From an uncultured bacterium (GTDB lineage: Bacteria; Verrucomicrobiota; Kiritimatiellia; RFP12; CAIWXQ01): a DNA stretch of 42,407 nucleotides. The stretch spans positions 1-42,407 of the forward strand of contig CAIWXQ010000012.1 in assembly GCA_903916675.1 (NCBI GenBank), given 5' to 3'. Every line of letters begins with the position of its first letter. Within the stretch, counting starts at the first letter, position 1. The notes beneath the pieces are model-generated. The model did no database searches. It saw nothing but the letters and a program-made list of their open reading frames with translations, and had not been told where the DNA came from. Made by a program: the position numbers and the translations under genes. Of this stretch, positions 33,141-41,752 are shown in pieces.

Positions 33141-33170
33141 TTGGAATCGACTGCTGGGAAAATGTACCTT
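33141..33170 (+). promoter_or_regulatory. Candidate promoter for the sensor kinase gene
   Basis: TTGGAA (33141-33146) and TACCTT (33165-33170) are separated by 18 bases, about 105 bases before the start at 33276. This is only a pattern match to -35/-10 boxes. Confidence 0.3.
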
Positions 33171-33275
33171 GGTAACGAATTGTGTGCTTGGCAGTAAGTT
33201 CCGGTTGCTCTTCATGTGGTGCCGGCGGGACTGCGTAGCCAGGGTTCAGGTGTCCTTTGCAAGCGACTAGGCATC

Positions 33276-36269
33276 ATGGCTGAAGAGCAAAACGACCGAA
33301 CGCAGCCCATCCGGGGCGCCTTCCCGCAAAAGTGGCTGATTTTTGCGGCAGGTGTCGGAACGATTGGTTTTGCCCTTCTGGCATTACTGGGGTGGCTGTC
33401 CGGATACCACACGCTGGCCAGCTTCCGGGCGAACCTGATTCCCATGGCCCCGAGTACGGCTGTCCTGTCTCTCCTGTGTGGCGCCGTCGTTGCGTGGCGC
33501 GCCTGGATGCCGCAAAGCCGGTCCGCTTTCTGGTTCACCCTGGTTGCGGGCTCTGCCGTGATGCTGTTCGCGGCCCTGCTGTTTGTTTTGGGTTGCCTGG
33601 ATATCCCCCGGGAGTGGGAGCATTTCTATTCGGACACTTTCGCTGCAATACCCGGCCGAGCGCCCGCCGGGCACATGTCACCCATCGTCGCGTGCTTCTT
33701 CCTGCTCGCCGGCGGTTCGATGCTTGCTTCCCTTTCGCGGGCAAAGCTTCCGTTCTGGCGCGTTTTCCTGGCAACAGGGTTTGCCATTCTGTTGTTAACG
33801 GCGGATTTCTTTCTTCTGCTGGCGTATGTGTATGCCGCATCCCTGCTCTACAGCGGCAAGGTTATTCCGCCGGCAGCTCCCTCCATCCTCATCTTTTTTT
33901 TACTCGGCATGGCGCTTCTGGGCTTGGGCAGGCCGCCTGCCGAGGCGCCCGGCGCTCCCCGCGAGAAACAACCCCCCGCGCGCTGGTATTTCTTCCCGAT
34001 TCTCGTGCTGTTGCTGACCGGCATTGTTATTGGAGGCTACCTCTATTACCGGCAGTACGAGAAGCAGTACTGCCGAATGATCGAAAACGAACTGGCCAGC
34101 ATTGCGGATATGAAAGCGGAAGAACTTGCGCAATTCCGCAAGGAGCGGCTGGCGGACGGCGCGATGTTCTTCCGGAACCCCCCCTTTTCCGCATTGGTGC
34201 GGCGGTTTCTGGCACATCCGGAGGATACGGAAGCCCAACAGCAGCTGCAAATCTGGCTGGGCAAGATTCAAGACTGCTATCCGTACAGTCAGATTGCCCT
34301 GCTGGATGCGCAACAGGTGCCGCGGCTGGTGGTCCTGCCTGGAATCAAGCCGCCCAGCCGCACCATTGCAGTGGCCATCTCCAACGTTCTGGTGTCAGGA
34401 CAAATTACCATTCAAGACTTCTATCGGCACGAGTCTGACCAGCAGATTTATCTGGGTGTTCTGACTCCCATATTCGATGAGTCGGGTGCCGGGCGCCCGC
34501 TGGCTGTTCTGGCGCTGCGCATGACCCCGGCCACCTATCTGTACCCCTTCATCCAGCGCTGGCCCATGCCCAGCCAGACAGCGGAAACGCTGTTGCTGCG
34601 CCGGGACGGGAGCGATGCGTTGTATCTGAATGACCTTCGCAACCAAACCAACACAGCCCTGAACCTCCGCATTCCACTGGCGCGAACCGAGGTTCCCGCA
34701 GTTCGGGCGGTTCTGGGGCAGACCGGGAAACTGCAGGGGGTGGACTATCGCGGTATGCCGGTCATGGCCTGCGCGCGCACGATTCCAGGTTCGCCATGGG
34801 TGCTGCTCGCCAAGATGGACTCGGCAGAAGTGTATGCGCCACTGCGGGAACGGCTCTGGCAAATGATAATTCTCATCTTCGCGCTGCTGCTGGGCACGGG
34901 AGCCTGTGCGGTCGTGTACTGGCGGCGGGAATATCTCTGGTTTAACCAGCAGCAGGCGGCGACGGCCACGGCATTGCAGGCCAGCGAGGTCAAATTCAGG
35001 AACCTGTTCAACAACGCTGAAATTGGGATATTCCGATCGCGTCTCGACGGGTCGGAAATGCTGGATATCAACGACAAATATCTTTCCATCCTCGGCCGGA
35101 CACGCGCGGAAATGATCGGCAGGCCAACGCAACCCGTCTGGGCCGACCCGAAGACGCGGGAGGAAATGATCCGGGCCCTCCAGGCGAAACGGCACGTGGA
35201 CAATCTGGAGTGCCGGCTGATCCGGAAAGACGGCCGGGTCATCACCTGCAGCACATCGGTGCGGCTCTATCCGGAGCAGGGAATATTGGAAGGGACGATT
35301 ATTGACATCACTGCCAGCAGGCAGGCGGGCGAAGCACTGCAGGAGAGCGAACGCTTCCTGCGGGAAGTGCAGGACATCGCCAGTCTGGGCAGCTATGTGC
35401 TGGAAATCCCCGGTGGCCAATGGAGATCTTCCTTGGTGCTCGACAGTGTGATGGGGATCGGCCCGGCGTATGAGCGCTCGGTGGAAGGATGGACCAACCT
35501 CGTCCATCCCGACGACCGGGCCATGATGGGCACATACTTCCGGGAGCATGTGCTGGGTCGCCACCAGCCTTTTGCCAAGGAATACCGCATCATTCGCCAC
35601 AACGACGGTGCGGAACGGTGGGTCTACGGCCGGGGCAGGCTGGAATTCGACCCCCAGGGCCGCCCCGTGAGGATGAAGGGGACCATTCACGACATCACCG
35701 AGCGCAAGCAGGACGAAGCGAAGTTGCATCGCCAGGGTGCGCTGCAGCTGCTGCTGATGAATATGGCCGCCACGTACATCAACCTGCCGGCTGAAGTCAC
35801 CTACGCGACAATTCAGGCCTCGCTGCAGGACCTGGCAGAGTTCGTCGCGGCGGATCGCGCCTGGATTTCGATCTTTGACTTCGACCGGGAGATCTCCCGG
35901 AAGATCCACGAATGGTGCGCGAACGGGATCGAGCCGCACGCTGCGAAACTGCAGGCCGTCCCGCTGTCGATTTCACCGGAGAATCTGGCGTCGTATGGTC
36001 GCGGCGAGCCGGTCTATCTGGCGGATGTCTCGTCCCTGCCGCCCGGGGCGTGGCGTGCTTTCCTCGAATCCCAGGAGGTCCGGAGCTTTCTGGCAATCCC
36101 CCTCATGGTTGAGAATAAGTGCGAGGGACTTCTCGGGTTCAACTGGGTAAGGAGAGCGTACGTGTATTCCGGCAGCGAAACCCGCCTGTTGGGTTTCTTT
36201 GCCAACATGCTGTCGAATGTGCGGCTGCGGGAACAGGGCGAACAGGAGAAGGCGAGGCTGCAGGCATAG
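33276..36269 (+). CDS. Membrane sensor half of a hybrid histidine kinase (multi-TM, PAS, PAS, GAF), ends at an in-frame TAG
   Basis: A 997-residue sensory protein. Residues about 20-215 hold six or seven membrane helices, a further helix at about 255-275, a large extracytoplasmic domain at about 275-545 (YRQYEKQYCRMIENELASIA opening, possibly CHASE- or Cache-like) and a helix at about 547-567. Cytoplasmic parts follow: PAS (about 585-700, FRNLFNNAEIGIFRSRLDGS), a second PAS with PAC (about 710-830, ending IHDITERKQ) and GAF (about 845-990). The ORF ends in GEQEKARLQA and TAG (36267-36269). The next codons in the same frame (LLQAQKMESVGRLAGGVAHD) are the normal continuation of a histidine kinase, so CAG has probably become TAG. 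Start at 33276; the ORF is open from 33216 without better evidence. Confidence 0.88.
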   Translation: MAEEQNDRTQPIRGAFPQKWLIFAAGVGTIGFALLALLGWLSGYHTLASFRANLIPMAPSTAVLSLLCGAVVAWRAWMPQSRSAFWFTLVAGSAVMLFAALLFVLGCLDIPREWEHFYSDTFAAIPGRAPAGHMSPIVACFFLLAGGSMLASLSRAKLPFWRVFLATGFAILLLTADFFLLLAYVYAASLLYSGKVIPPAAPSILIFFLLGMALLGLGRPPAEAPGAPREKQPPARWYFFPILVLLLTGIVIGGYLYYRQYEKQYCRMIENELASIADMKAEELAQFRKERLADGAMFFRNPPFSALVRRFLAHPEDTEAQQQLQIWLGKIQDCYPYSQIALLDAQQVPRLVVLPGIKPPSRTIAVAISNVLVSGQITIQDFYRHESDQQIYLGVLTPIFDESGAGRPLAVLALRMTPATYLYPFIQRWPMPSQTAETLLLRRDGSDALYLNDLRNQTNTALNLRIPLARTEVPAVRAVLGQTGKLQGVDYRGMPVMACARTIPGSPWVLLAKMDSAEVYAPLRERLWQMIILIFALLLGTGACAVVYWRREYLWFNQQQAATATALQASEVKFRNLFNNAEIGIFRSRLDGSEMLDINDKYLSILGRTRAEMIGRPTQPVWADPKTREEMIRALQAKRHVDNLECRLIRKDGRVITCSTSVRLYPEQGILEGTIIDITASRQAGEALQESERFLREVQDIASLGSYVLEIPGGQWRSSLVLDSVMGIGPAYERSVEGWTNLVHPDDRAMMGTYFREHVLGRHQPFAKEYRIIRHNDGAERWVYGRGRLEFDPQGRPVRMKGTIHDITERKQDEAKLHRQGALQLLLMNMAATYINLPAEVTYATIQASLQDLAEFVAADRAWISIFDFDREISRKIHEWCANGIEPHAAKLQAVPLSISPENLASYGRGEPVYLADVSSLPPGAWRAFLESQEVRSFLAIPLMVENKCEGLLGFNWVRRAYVYSGSETRLLGFFANMLSNVRLREQGEQEKARLQA

Positions 36270-36287
36270 CTTCTGCAGGCCCAGAAA

Positions 36288-37406
36288 ATGGAGTCCGTCG
36301 GACGCCTGGCCGGTGGCGTGGCGCATGACTTCAACAACATGATCATGGCCATCATGGGGTACACCGAGTTGTGTCAGCAAGCGATCGAGCCGGATCATCC
36401 CGTGCACAAATGGCTGCACGAGATCGGCAAGAGCGCCCAGCGCTCCGTGCTGCTCACACGCCAGCTGCTCGCCTTTGCCCGCAAGCAGCTGATTTCACCA
36501 AAAGTTCTGAATCTGAACACCACTATTTCCGATATGCTCCATCTGCTGCAGCGCCTGATCGGCGAGGACATCGACGTCGTCTGGCGTCCGGGCGAAAACC
36601 TCTGGCCGGTGAAGGTCGATCCGTCCCAGATCGATCAGGTCCTGACCAATCTGGCCGCCAATGCGCGCGATGCCATCCAGGGCGTGGGGACCATCACGAT
36701 GGAGACCGGCAACGCTACGCTGGATCCCGCCTTTTGCGCCGAACATCCCGGCGCTGTTCCGGGAAACTACGTGATGCTGTCGTTCAGTGATACCGGCTGC
36801 GGCATGGATCCGGAAACCCGCGCGCATCTGTTCGAGCCGTTTTTCACCACCAAGGGGGTGGGCAAGGGAACCGGACTGGGGTTGGCCACGGTGTATGGCA
36901 TTGTCAAGCAGAACGACGGATTTATCCGCGTCAACAGCGAGCCGGGGCAGGGGACCCGGTTTGGTGTTTACTGGCCGGCGCTTCCGGATCAGAACATCCG
37001 CCCGGAGGTGAAAGAACTCCCTGCAAAGGCGATCGGCGGCAGCGAAACCGTCCTGCTGGTAGAGGACGATGAATCGGTCCGCGCCGTTGCGCGCAGTTTT
37101 CTGACCAGCCTCGGCTACACCCTGCTCGTCGCCGGGAGTCCGGAGGAAGCCCTGCGCCTGGCTGCCGGGCATTCCGGCAAGATCCATCTGCTGCTCACGG
37201 ATGTCATCATGCCGGGCATGAATGGCCGGGATCTCTCCCGGCGTCTGTTGGAAGTGCGGCCTTCCCTCAAGTGCCTCTTCATTTCCGGCTTCACTGCCGA
37301 CGTGCTGGCACAGCGGGGAATTCTCGACGACAAGCTGAGTTTCCTCCCCAAGCCGTTCTCCCGTGCCGAATTCAGCCGCAAGGTGCGCGAAGTGCTGGAT
37401 GCGTGA
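36288..37406 (+). CDS. Histidine kinase and receiver half of the split hybrid kinase
   Basis: A 372-residue segment in the same frame as the sensor. HisKA has the phospho-accepting His13 in GGVAHDFNNMIMAIMGYTEL; the ATPase core has VLTNLAANARDAIQ (N box), FSDTGCGMDP (G1), LFEPFFTTKG (F) and GKGTGLGLATVYG (G2). A receiver domain follows (about 250-370) with the acidic pocket VLLVEDDESV, the phospho-acceptor Asp in LLTDVIMPGMNG, the conserved Ser/Thr in FISGF and the Lys in FLPKPF. All catalytic residues are present. As drawn it could be made only by re-initiation at ATG 36288, which has no good ribosome binding site. If the TAG is an error or is read through, the whole protein is 1376 residues (33276-37406). 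Confidence 0.85.
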   Translation: MESVGRLAGGVAHDFNNMIMAIMGYTELCQQAIEPDHPVHKWLHEIGKSAQRSVLLTRQLLAFARKQLISPKVLNLNTTISDMLHLLQRLIGEDIDVVWRPGENLWPVKVDPSQIDQVLTNLAANARDAIQGVGTITMETGNATLDPAFCAEHPGAVPGNYVMLSFSDTGCGMDPETRAHLFEPFFTTKGVGKGTGLGLATVYGIVKQNDGFIRVNSEPGQGTRFGVYWPALPDQNIRPEVKELPAKAIGGSETVLLVEDDESVRAVARSFLTSLGYTLLVAGSPEEALRLAAGHSGKIHLLLTDVIMPGMNGRDLSRRLLEVRPSLKCLFISGFTADVLAQRGILDDKLSFLPKPFSRAEFSRKVREVLDA

Positions 37407-37545
37407 CAAGAGGGCAGGGGTACCCCTTTCCGGACCCCTTGCTACTTCACTGCCACTGCCGGGTTCACGGTTATCACCAACGCGGGCCGTCTGAGCAAGC
37501 TGAACCAGTAAGCGCCAATGGACCCGAACCCCCTAGAGCTACCTG

Positions 37546-37881
37546 TTGATGGCATCCCGGACCTACACTCGTTTCGACCTAAGGACACGGGCGAACGTCT
37601 ACACCGACCCTGAACTGCTGGACATCGCTGGTGCGGTGCGCTCGTTGCCTGAGTTGCCACTTGATGCGGACGCCCCGGAAAAAGAAGCCATCCTGTTGCA
37701 AGCTGAAGGCACAACCGGCAGCCTGGTCGACACCGTGACTTGCCTTTCATGGCTTGCACAAAAGCTTGCACCAGATTCCGGCAAGAGGGGGCCTTTCGTG
37801 GCATTTGCTGGCAAAAGCCACCTGAAAGGTGGTGGTGCAGGGGGCGCCGGAATATCCGCAGAAAAGGCCAATAGCCACTGA
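37546..37881 (+). pseudogene. C-terminal remnant of a tyrosine recombinase
   Basis: About 111 codons with no proper start: stop codon TAG at 37534 precedes it in frame. The segment DLRTRANVYTDPELLDIAGA and VRSLPELPLDAD matches the last part of PVC-type phage integrases, where YTDP carries the catalytic Tyr; the rest (GPFVAFAGKSHLKGGG) is like their variable tails. The Arg/His parts of the active site are missing, so it is a relic of an earlier integration at this locus, just left of the attachment core. Confidence 0.65.
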
Positions 37882-37919
37882 TTTTGCAAGCCCTGGCAAC
37901 GCAGGGCAGGCAGAAGACG

Positions 37920-37970
37920 TGGTGCGCCTGGCGGGGATTGAACCCACAACCTTCAGCTTCGGAGGCTGAA
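37920..37970 (-). tRNA. 3' half of tRNA-Arg(CCG): probable attachment-site core
   Basis: On the minus strand, from 37970 down, the sequence TTCAGC-CTCCGAA-GCTGAA forms an anticodon stem and a 7-base loop with anticodon CCG, then a variable AGGTT, a T-arm (GTGGG-TTCAATC-CCCGC), the acceptor strand CAGGCGC, discriminator A and CCA at 37922-37920. The 26 bases that should form the 5' acceptor strand and D-arm do not pair with it (no GCGCCTG), so this is not a full gene. Such 3' halves are typical att cores left by integrases that use tRNA genes. Confidence 0.65.
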
Positions 37971-38003
37971 CACACCTGTTGCATACCAATGAGTTACATA
38001 CGT

Positions 38004-38023
38004 TTGTGGCAAGATTGTGGCAA
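38004..38023 (+). repeat. Pair of TTGTGGCAA direct repeats
   Basis: TTGTGGCAA at 38004-38012 and 38015-38023, spaced 11 bases centre to centre, about one helical turn, between the tRNA core and the integrase gene. Possible arm-type integrase binding sites. Confidence 0.45.
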
Positions 38024-38030
38024 TAAAACG

Positions 38031-38059
38031 TTGAACCCTGACCGCCGCTGGTGTACCTT
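38031..38059 (+). promoter_or_regulatory. Candidate promoter for the integrase gene
   Basis: TTGAAC (38031-38036) and TACCTT (38054-38059) are separated by 17 bases, 42 bases before the integrase ATG. Confidence 0.35.
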
Positions 38060-38101
38060 CCAGTTAAGACCGGCAAAGACCAGCAAAGAAAGGCAAACGC
38101 C

Positions 38102-39433
38102 ATGAGACGCACACAGGGCGGCATGTTCAAACGCGGCGGCGTGTGGTGGGTGCAATGGACTTACCGGGGTGTTCGTCATCGCCAAACTACCACCTTCCGT
38201 ACGGTGCGCGAGGCAACGGCCAGGGCTGCCGAAATCCTCGCACCCTTCCGGCAACGATCAGCCGTCGAAACCCTAATACAACTTCAGTCGCGTGTCGAGC
38301 GGGGAACGGCCGATCTCGATGCCCAGACCCGCGAGCCGGCCCCAAAAATCGCCGAGGCGTGGCAGGCCTACCTCGACGCCGGTAACCGCCGCCAGATCGG
38401 CGCGTGGACCCAGAAGAACTACCATGCCTACTGGCGCCGGTTCTCGAACTGGCTCACAACCTCCGAGCCGGAGGTCAAGGATCTGAGCCATGTCACATTC
38501 GCAGTCGCAGAAAAGTACATCTCCAACCTGGCCGCCAAGGACAAGAAAGATCGTGTTTCAACCGGACGCACCATCAACGCCCACCGCGCCTTCCTGCGGG
38601 CGTTCTGGAACGTGCTGAAGGAGATGGCGGGTCTTACCGAAAACCCCTGGGCAAAGATCGCCAAACGCGATGAAACCCCGGTCTCGCGCCGCCCGCTGAG
38701 TGTGGCGGAACTGCGTGAGGTTTGCCAAGGAGCGAAAGGTGAGATGCGCCTTCTACTGGCGGTGGGCCTGTTTCTTGGCTGTCGACTGGGCGATGCCGCC
38801 ATGATGCGTTGGTCTAACGTCGATATGCGGCGACGTGAGATTCGCTACACGCCGCGGAAGACCGCACGCAAGGTTGGTACGCAACTCATCGTGCCCATGC
38901 ACCCTGAACTCTATGCCCTGCTTGCCGAGACACCAACTGCGGATCGCAAAGGGTACATCGTCCCAGACATGGCCAGCCGATACCAGCGGATCGGCCCGGC
39001 TGGTGTGTCCGAACTGGTTCAGGAGCACTTCTCCTCCTGCGGACTCGAACGAACAGTGGCTCGTGAAGGCGCTGGGAAACGGCGCGCCATCGTCGCTGGG
39101 TTTCATTCCCTGCGTCACGCAGCGGTGAGCCTGCTTCGCGAGGCTGGCGCCGCCGAATCAGTCTCCATGGCCATCGTCGGCCACAACGACTCCGCGGTGC
39201 ACGCGGTCTATACGCACGTGGGCGACGGTGCCATGCGACAGGCTGTCGCCACCCTGCCGGCCGTCTTCAACAAACCACGCGCCCTGTTACCAGCGGCGGG
39301 GAAAACTGGGAAGGCCAAGCAGATCATGACCGACGCCACGGTAGTCCTAGCGCTTGCCGACAAACTCAACGAGCAGACATGGGAGACAGTCCGCGATGAA
39401 CTCCGCGCCCTGGCGCAAGGCAATAAAACGTGA
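38102..39433 (+). CDS. Tyrosine-type site-specific integrase
   Basis: A 443-residue recombinase. The N-terminus (FKRGGVWWVQWTYRGVRHRQ) is a typical arm-binding domain, residues about 95-190 form the SAM-like core-binding domain (IAEAWQAYLDAGNRRQIGAW) and about 210-395 the catalytic domain. Active-site residues are the Arg in FLGCRLGDAAMMRW, His and Arg in FHSLRHAAVSLL, the His in IVGHNDS and the Tyr in AVYTHVGDGAM. It begins 132 bases from the tRNA-Arg core, as expected for the integrase of an element inserted there, and reads away from the core. An AGAAAGG precedes the ATG at 38102. The element probably extends right past the end of the window, with the intact tRNA-Arg at its other end. Confidence 0.92.
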   Translation: MRRTQGGMFKRGGVWWVQWTYRGVRHRQTTTFRTVREATARAAEILAPFRQRSAVETLIQLQSRVERGTADLDAQTREPAPKIAEAWQAYLDAGNRRQIGAWTQKNYHAYWRRFSNWLTTSEPEVKDLSHVTFAVAEKYISNLAAKDKKDRVSTGRTINAHRAFLRAFWNVLKEMAGLTENPWAKIAKRDETPVSRRPLSVAELREVCQGAKGEMRLLLAVGLFLGCRLGDAAMMRWSNVDMRRREIRYTPRKTARKVGTQLIVPMHPELYALLAETPTADRKGYIVPDMASRYQRIGPAGVSELVQEHFSSCGLERTVAREGAGKRRAIVAGFHSLRHAAVSLLREAGAAESVSMAIVGHNDSAVHAVYTHVGDGAMRQAVATLPAVFNKPRALLPAAGKTGKAKQIMTDATVVLALADKLNEQTWETVRDELRALAQGNKT

Positions 39434-39526
39434 CGCCGAGTTGTTGTCAATGGTCAGTGCATGAAGTTCCGCCGCTCCCTTACGTGAAGATTGAAGCGCA
39501 GGGAGCAAAAGAGTAATGTTTCCGCC

Positions 39527-41098
39527 ATGGCGAAGCACACGATCTTCATCAGCAGCGTGCAGAAGGAACTGGCCGCGGAGCGGCACGCCATCCGTGACTT
39601 TGTGCGCGGCGATCCGTTGATCCGGCGTTTCTTCGACGTCTGGCTGTTTGAAGACCAACCCGCCACCGACCGCAGGGCGGACGATCTCTATCTAGACCAG
39701 GTCTCCCGTTGCGACATCTACATCGGTCTGTATGGCCAGCAGTATGGTGCCGAGGACGCGCAAGGCGTTTCCCCAACCGAACGGGAGTTCAATCTCGCCA
39801 CCGCCAAGGGGAAACCACGGCTCATCTTCGTCAAGGGCGTGGACGACAAGGGCCGGCACCCAAAGATGGCGGCGCTGGTGCGGAAAGCTGGTTCCCAGTT
39901 GGTGCGGCGCCGCTTTTCCAGTGCCGCAGAACTCACGGCCGCGGTGTATGCCAGTCTGGTCGAACACCTGGAACGCACCGGCGATCTTCGCACCAAGCCC
40001 TTCGACGCCGCCGCCTGTCCGGACGCTACCCTCGCCGACATTTCCCACGAGAGACTTGCCGAGTTTCTGTCTGTTGCTAAGGCAGAGCGCGGATACGCGC
40101 TTGGCCCCAAGACTTCCACGCCCAAGGCCTTGGCCCATCTCAACTTGCTCGACGGCAAACACCCCAGCCATGCGGCCATTCTGCTCTTCGGCAAGACGCC
40201 CCAACGCTTCCTGATCACGTCCGAGGTCAAGTGCATGCACTTCCACGGCACGGAAGTGGAGAAGCCTATTCCGTCCTATCACATCTACAAGGGTACGGTG
40301 TTCGAACTGGTGGACCAGGCATCGGACTTTGTCATGTCCAAGATCGACCGCGCGGTCATCCCCCAAAACAACGCCGTGAAAAGCCTGATCCAATACGAAA
40401 TCCCATACGAGGCGGTGCGTGAGGCGATCGTCAATGCCGTCACCCATCGCGACTACACCAGCAACGCCAGTGTACAGGTCATGCTATTCGCCGACCGGCT
40501 GGAGATCTGGAATCCCGGCCAACTTCCGGCCTCCCTGACATTCGAAAAATTGCGGAAGCCGCACGCATCCATTCCGCACAACCCGCTCATTGCCGAACCC
40601 ATGTTCCTCGCCACCTATGCCGAGAAAGCCGGCAGCGGCATTCTTGACATGCTCGCGCGCTGTCGCAAAGCCGGATTGCGCGGAGTCGAGTTCCGTGAGG
40701 ACGGCGGTCAGTTCGTCCAGACACTCTGGCGACCACAACGGGACCGCGTTGCACACATCGACCGTCCCAGTCGATCGGCTCGGTCTGGCGCCGGCAAGAA
40801 CAAGGCCCATAACGAGGCCCATGAGGCCCATGATGAGGCCCATGAAGGGGGCCATGATTCGATCAGTTGGTCTGAACGTCGGATCATGGAAACATGTCTC
40901 GTTTCCCCGCACAGCGCACCGGAACTCTTGACGGCTTTGGGCTACGCCGCGCGAACCGGGAACTTCAAACGTGGTCTGAAACGCCTGATTGCCATGACAC
41001 TGTTGGAGATGAGTATGCCGGGCAAACCCCGCAGCCGCCTGCAGAAATACCGCCTCACCGACAAAGGCCGCTCCTGGATGGCGTCTGCCAAACCGTGA
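39527..41098 (+). CDS. DUF4062 and GHKL-ATPase (RecG-C-like) protein with C-terminal winged helix
   Basis: A 523-residue cytoplasmic protein. Residues 1-105 are DUF4062 (HTIFISSVQKELAAERHAIR, DDLYLDQVSRCDIYIGLYGQ, PTEREFNLATAKGKPRLIFV), a domain that relatives place at the front of signalling or defence-like proteins. Residues about 170-395 form the RecG-C/HATPase_c_4 type ATPase: EAVREAIVNAVTHRDYTSNA (N box), LFADRLEIWNPGQLP and EPMFLATYAEKAGSGILDML. A linker of (A/D/E)AH units (about 416-435) precedes a winged-helix-like end (MTLLEMSMPGKPRSRLQKYR). The family is common and uncharacterised to my knowledge. The start at 39527 was chosen to begin at the conserved HTIFISS; a TTG at 39491 is in frame. 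It is cargo of the tRNA-Arg element. Confidence 0.85.
   Translation: MAKHTIFISSVQKELAAERHAIRDFVRGDPLIRRFFDVWLFEDQPATDRRADDLYLDQVSRCDIYIGLYGQQYGAEDAQGVSPTEREFNLATAKGKPRLIFVKGVDDKGRHPKMAALVRKAGSQLVRRRFSSAAELTAAVYASLVEHLERTGDLRTKPFDAAACPDATLADISHERLAEFLSVAKAERGYALGPKTSTPKALAHLNLLDGKHPSHAAILLFGKTPQRFLITSEVKCMHFHGTEVEKPIPSYHIYKGTVFELVDQASDFVMSKIDRAVIPQNNAVKSLIQYEIPYEAVREAIVNAVTHRDYTSNASVQVMLFADRLEIWNPGQLPASLTFEKLRKPHASIPHNPLIAEPMFLATYAEKAGSGILDMLARCRKAGLRGVEFREDGGQFVQTLWRPQRDRVAHIDRPSRSARSGAGKNKAHNEAHEAHDEAHEGGHDSISWSERRIMETCLVSPHSAPELLTALGYAARTGNFKRGLKRLIAMTLLEMSMPGKPRSRLQKYRLTDKGRSWMASAKP
40802..40843 (+). repeat. Short tandem repeat inside the DUF4062 gene
   Basis: GAGGCCCAT units occur at 40814-40822, 40823-40831 and 40835-40843, with a related AAGGCCCAT at 40802-40810. 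They encode (E/K)AH, so the linker length could vary in 3-residue steps by slippage. Confidence 0.6.
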
Positions 41099-41268
41099 AC
41101 ATCGGCGGGTATCGCAGAGCATATAACGCAGCAACCCCGCTCACGGTTCTCGCCCTGGCAGCCGGCAAGTGGACCGCCTTCTTTGCCGCCTCCTGTCTGG
41201 ACGGTTCCGCCGGAGCCGTGCAGCACTGGGCCGGCGAAGTGGAGCGCTAGTCGGGCAGTCATCGCATC

Positions 41269-41290
41269 GCGGCGGGTGTCCGCCCGCCGC
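41269..41290 (+). terminator. GC-rich hairpin without T-run
   Basis: GCGGCGGG-TGTCCG-CCCGCCGC, a perfect 8-bp stem about 170 bases past the DUF4062 stop. It could end that transcript or be a structural site of the element. Confidence 0.4.
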
Positions 41291-41392
41291 AACGTTCCTT
41301 CGACCTTCCCCTGGTAGTTCCCGCCTTTCCTGCCTCGAACAACATGACACGCTCCTCTACATCACGAACGGAAAGCAACCGCCGCCCATCAC

Positions 41393-41421
41393 TTGACGCC
41401 CATCAACGCAGGGGGTAATGT
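41393..41421 (+). promoter_or_regulatory. Sigma-70-type promoter of the toxin-antitoxin pair
   Basis: TTGACG (41393-41398) and TAATGT (41416-41421) are separated by exactly 17 bases. The first codon is 39 bases downstream of the -10 box. This is the best vegetative-type promoter in the window. Confidence 0.6.
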
Positions 41422-41460
41422 TCATGCGGTTGGAACTAGCGGCCGTAACGGAGTGACTCG

Positions 41461-41751
41461 GTGAAGTACGACTTTGCATGGGATCCGGTCAAAGCCAAAG
41501 CGAATCGCCGGAAACACGGGGTTGATTTTGAACACGCGACTACGGTTTTTCGCGATCCGAAGGCCATGTCAGTGTTCGATGACACCCACAGCAGCGCAGA
41601 AGATCGCTGGATTACTCTCGGAATATCGGCGGGCGGCGGACTCCTCGTGGTCCATCATACGTTCGAGGAAATAGACGAAAACAAGGTACAAATCCGGATA
41701 TTCTCCAGCCGAAAGGCTACGAAGAACGAGACCGACCAGTACGGGGGATGA
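41461..41751 (+). CDS. brnT: BrnT-family toxin (RelE-like ribonuclease)
   Basis: A 96-residue protein. MKYDFAWDPVKAKANRRKHG is the BrnT N-terminus (FxWDxxKxxxNxxKHGVxF), followed by TVFRDPKAMSVFD, RWITLGISAGGGLLVVHHTF and the C-terminal IRIFSSRKATKNETDQY with the Arg/Lys/Tyr residues of the family's active-site region. BrnT is a toxin that cleaves RNA and is held by its antitoxin. The gene starts with GTG and GGAG lies seven bases upstream. A clear promoter is at 41393-41421. The antitoxin gene begins one base after its stop. Confidence 0.93.
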   Translation: MKYDFAWDPVKAKANRRKHGVDFEHATTVFRDPKAMSVFDDTHSSAEDRWITLGISAGGGLLVVHHTFEEIDENKVQIRIFSSRKATKNETDQYGG

Positions 41752-41752
41752 C

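Larger units (their letters stand above)
41099..41460 (+). other. 362-bp gap with hairpins before the toxin-antitoxin genes
   Basis: No gene is convincing. AACCGTGA (41092-41099, across the DUF4062 stop) has a perfect inverted copy TCACGGTT at 41141-41148. GCGGCGGG (41269-41276) and CCCGCCGC (41283-41290) form a strong 8-bp hairpin with a 6-base loop. The brnT promoter (below) is at the right end. Confidence 0.55.

Noticed and set aside
36267-36269. Amber codon recoding as a genome-wide code change
   Set aside because: TAG ends the MEMO-AMMECR1, PQQ, lepA and citrate synthase genes normally.
37920-37994. Complete tRNA-Arg gene on the minus strand
   Set aside because: The 5' acceptor strand and D-arm do not pair with the perfect 3' half, so only a half-tRNA is supported.
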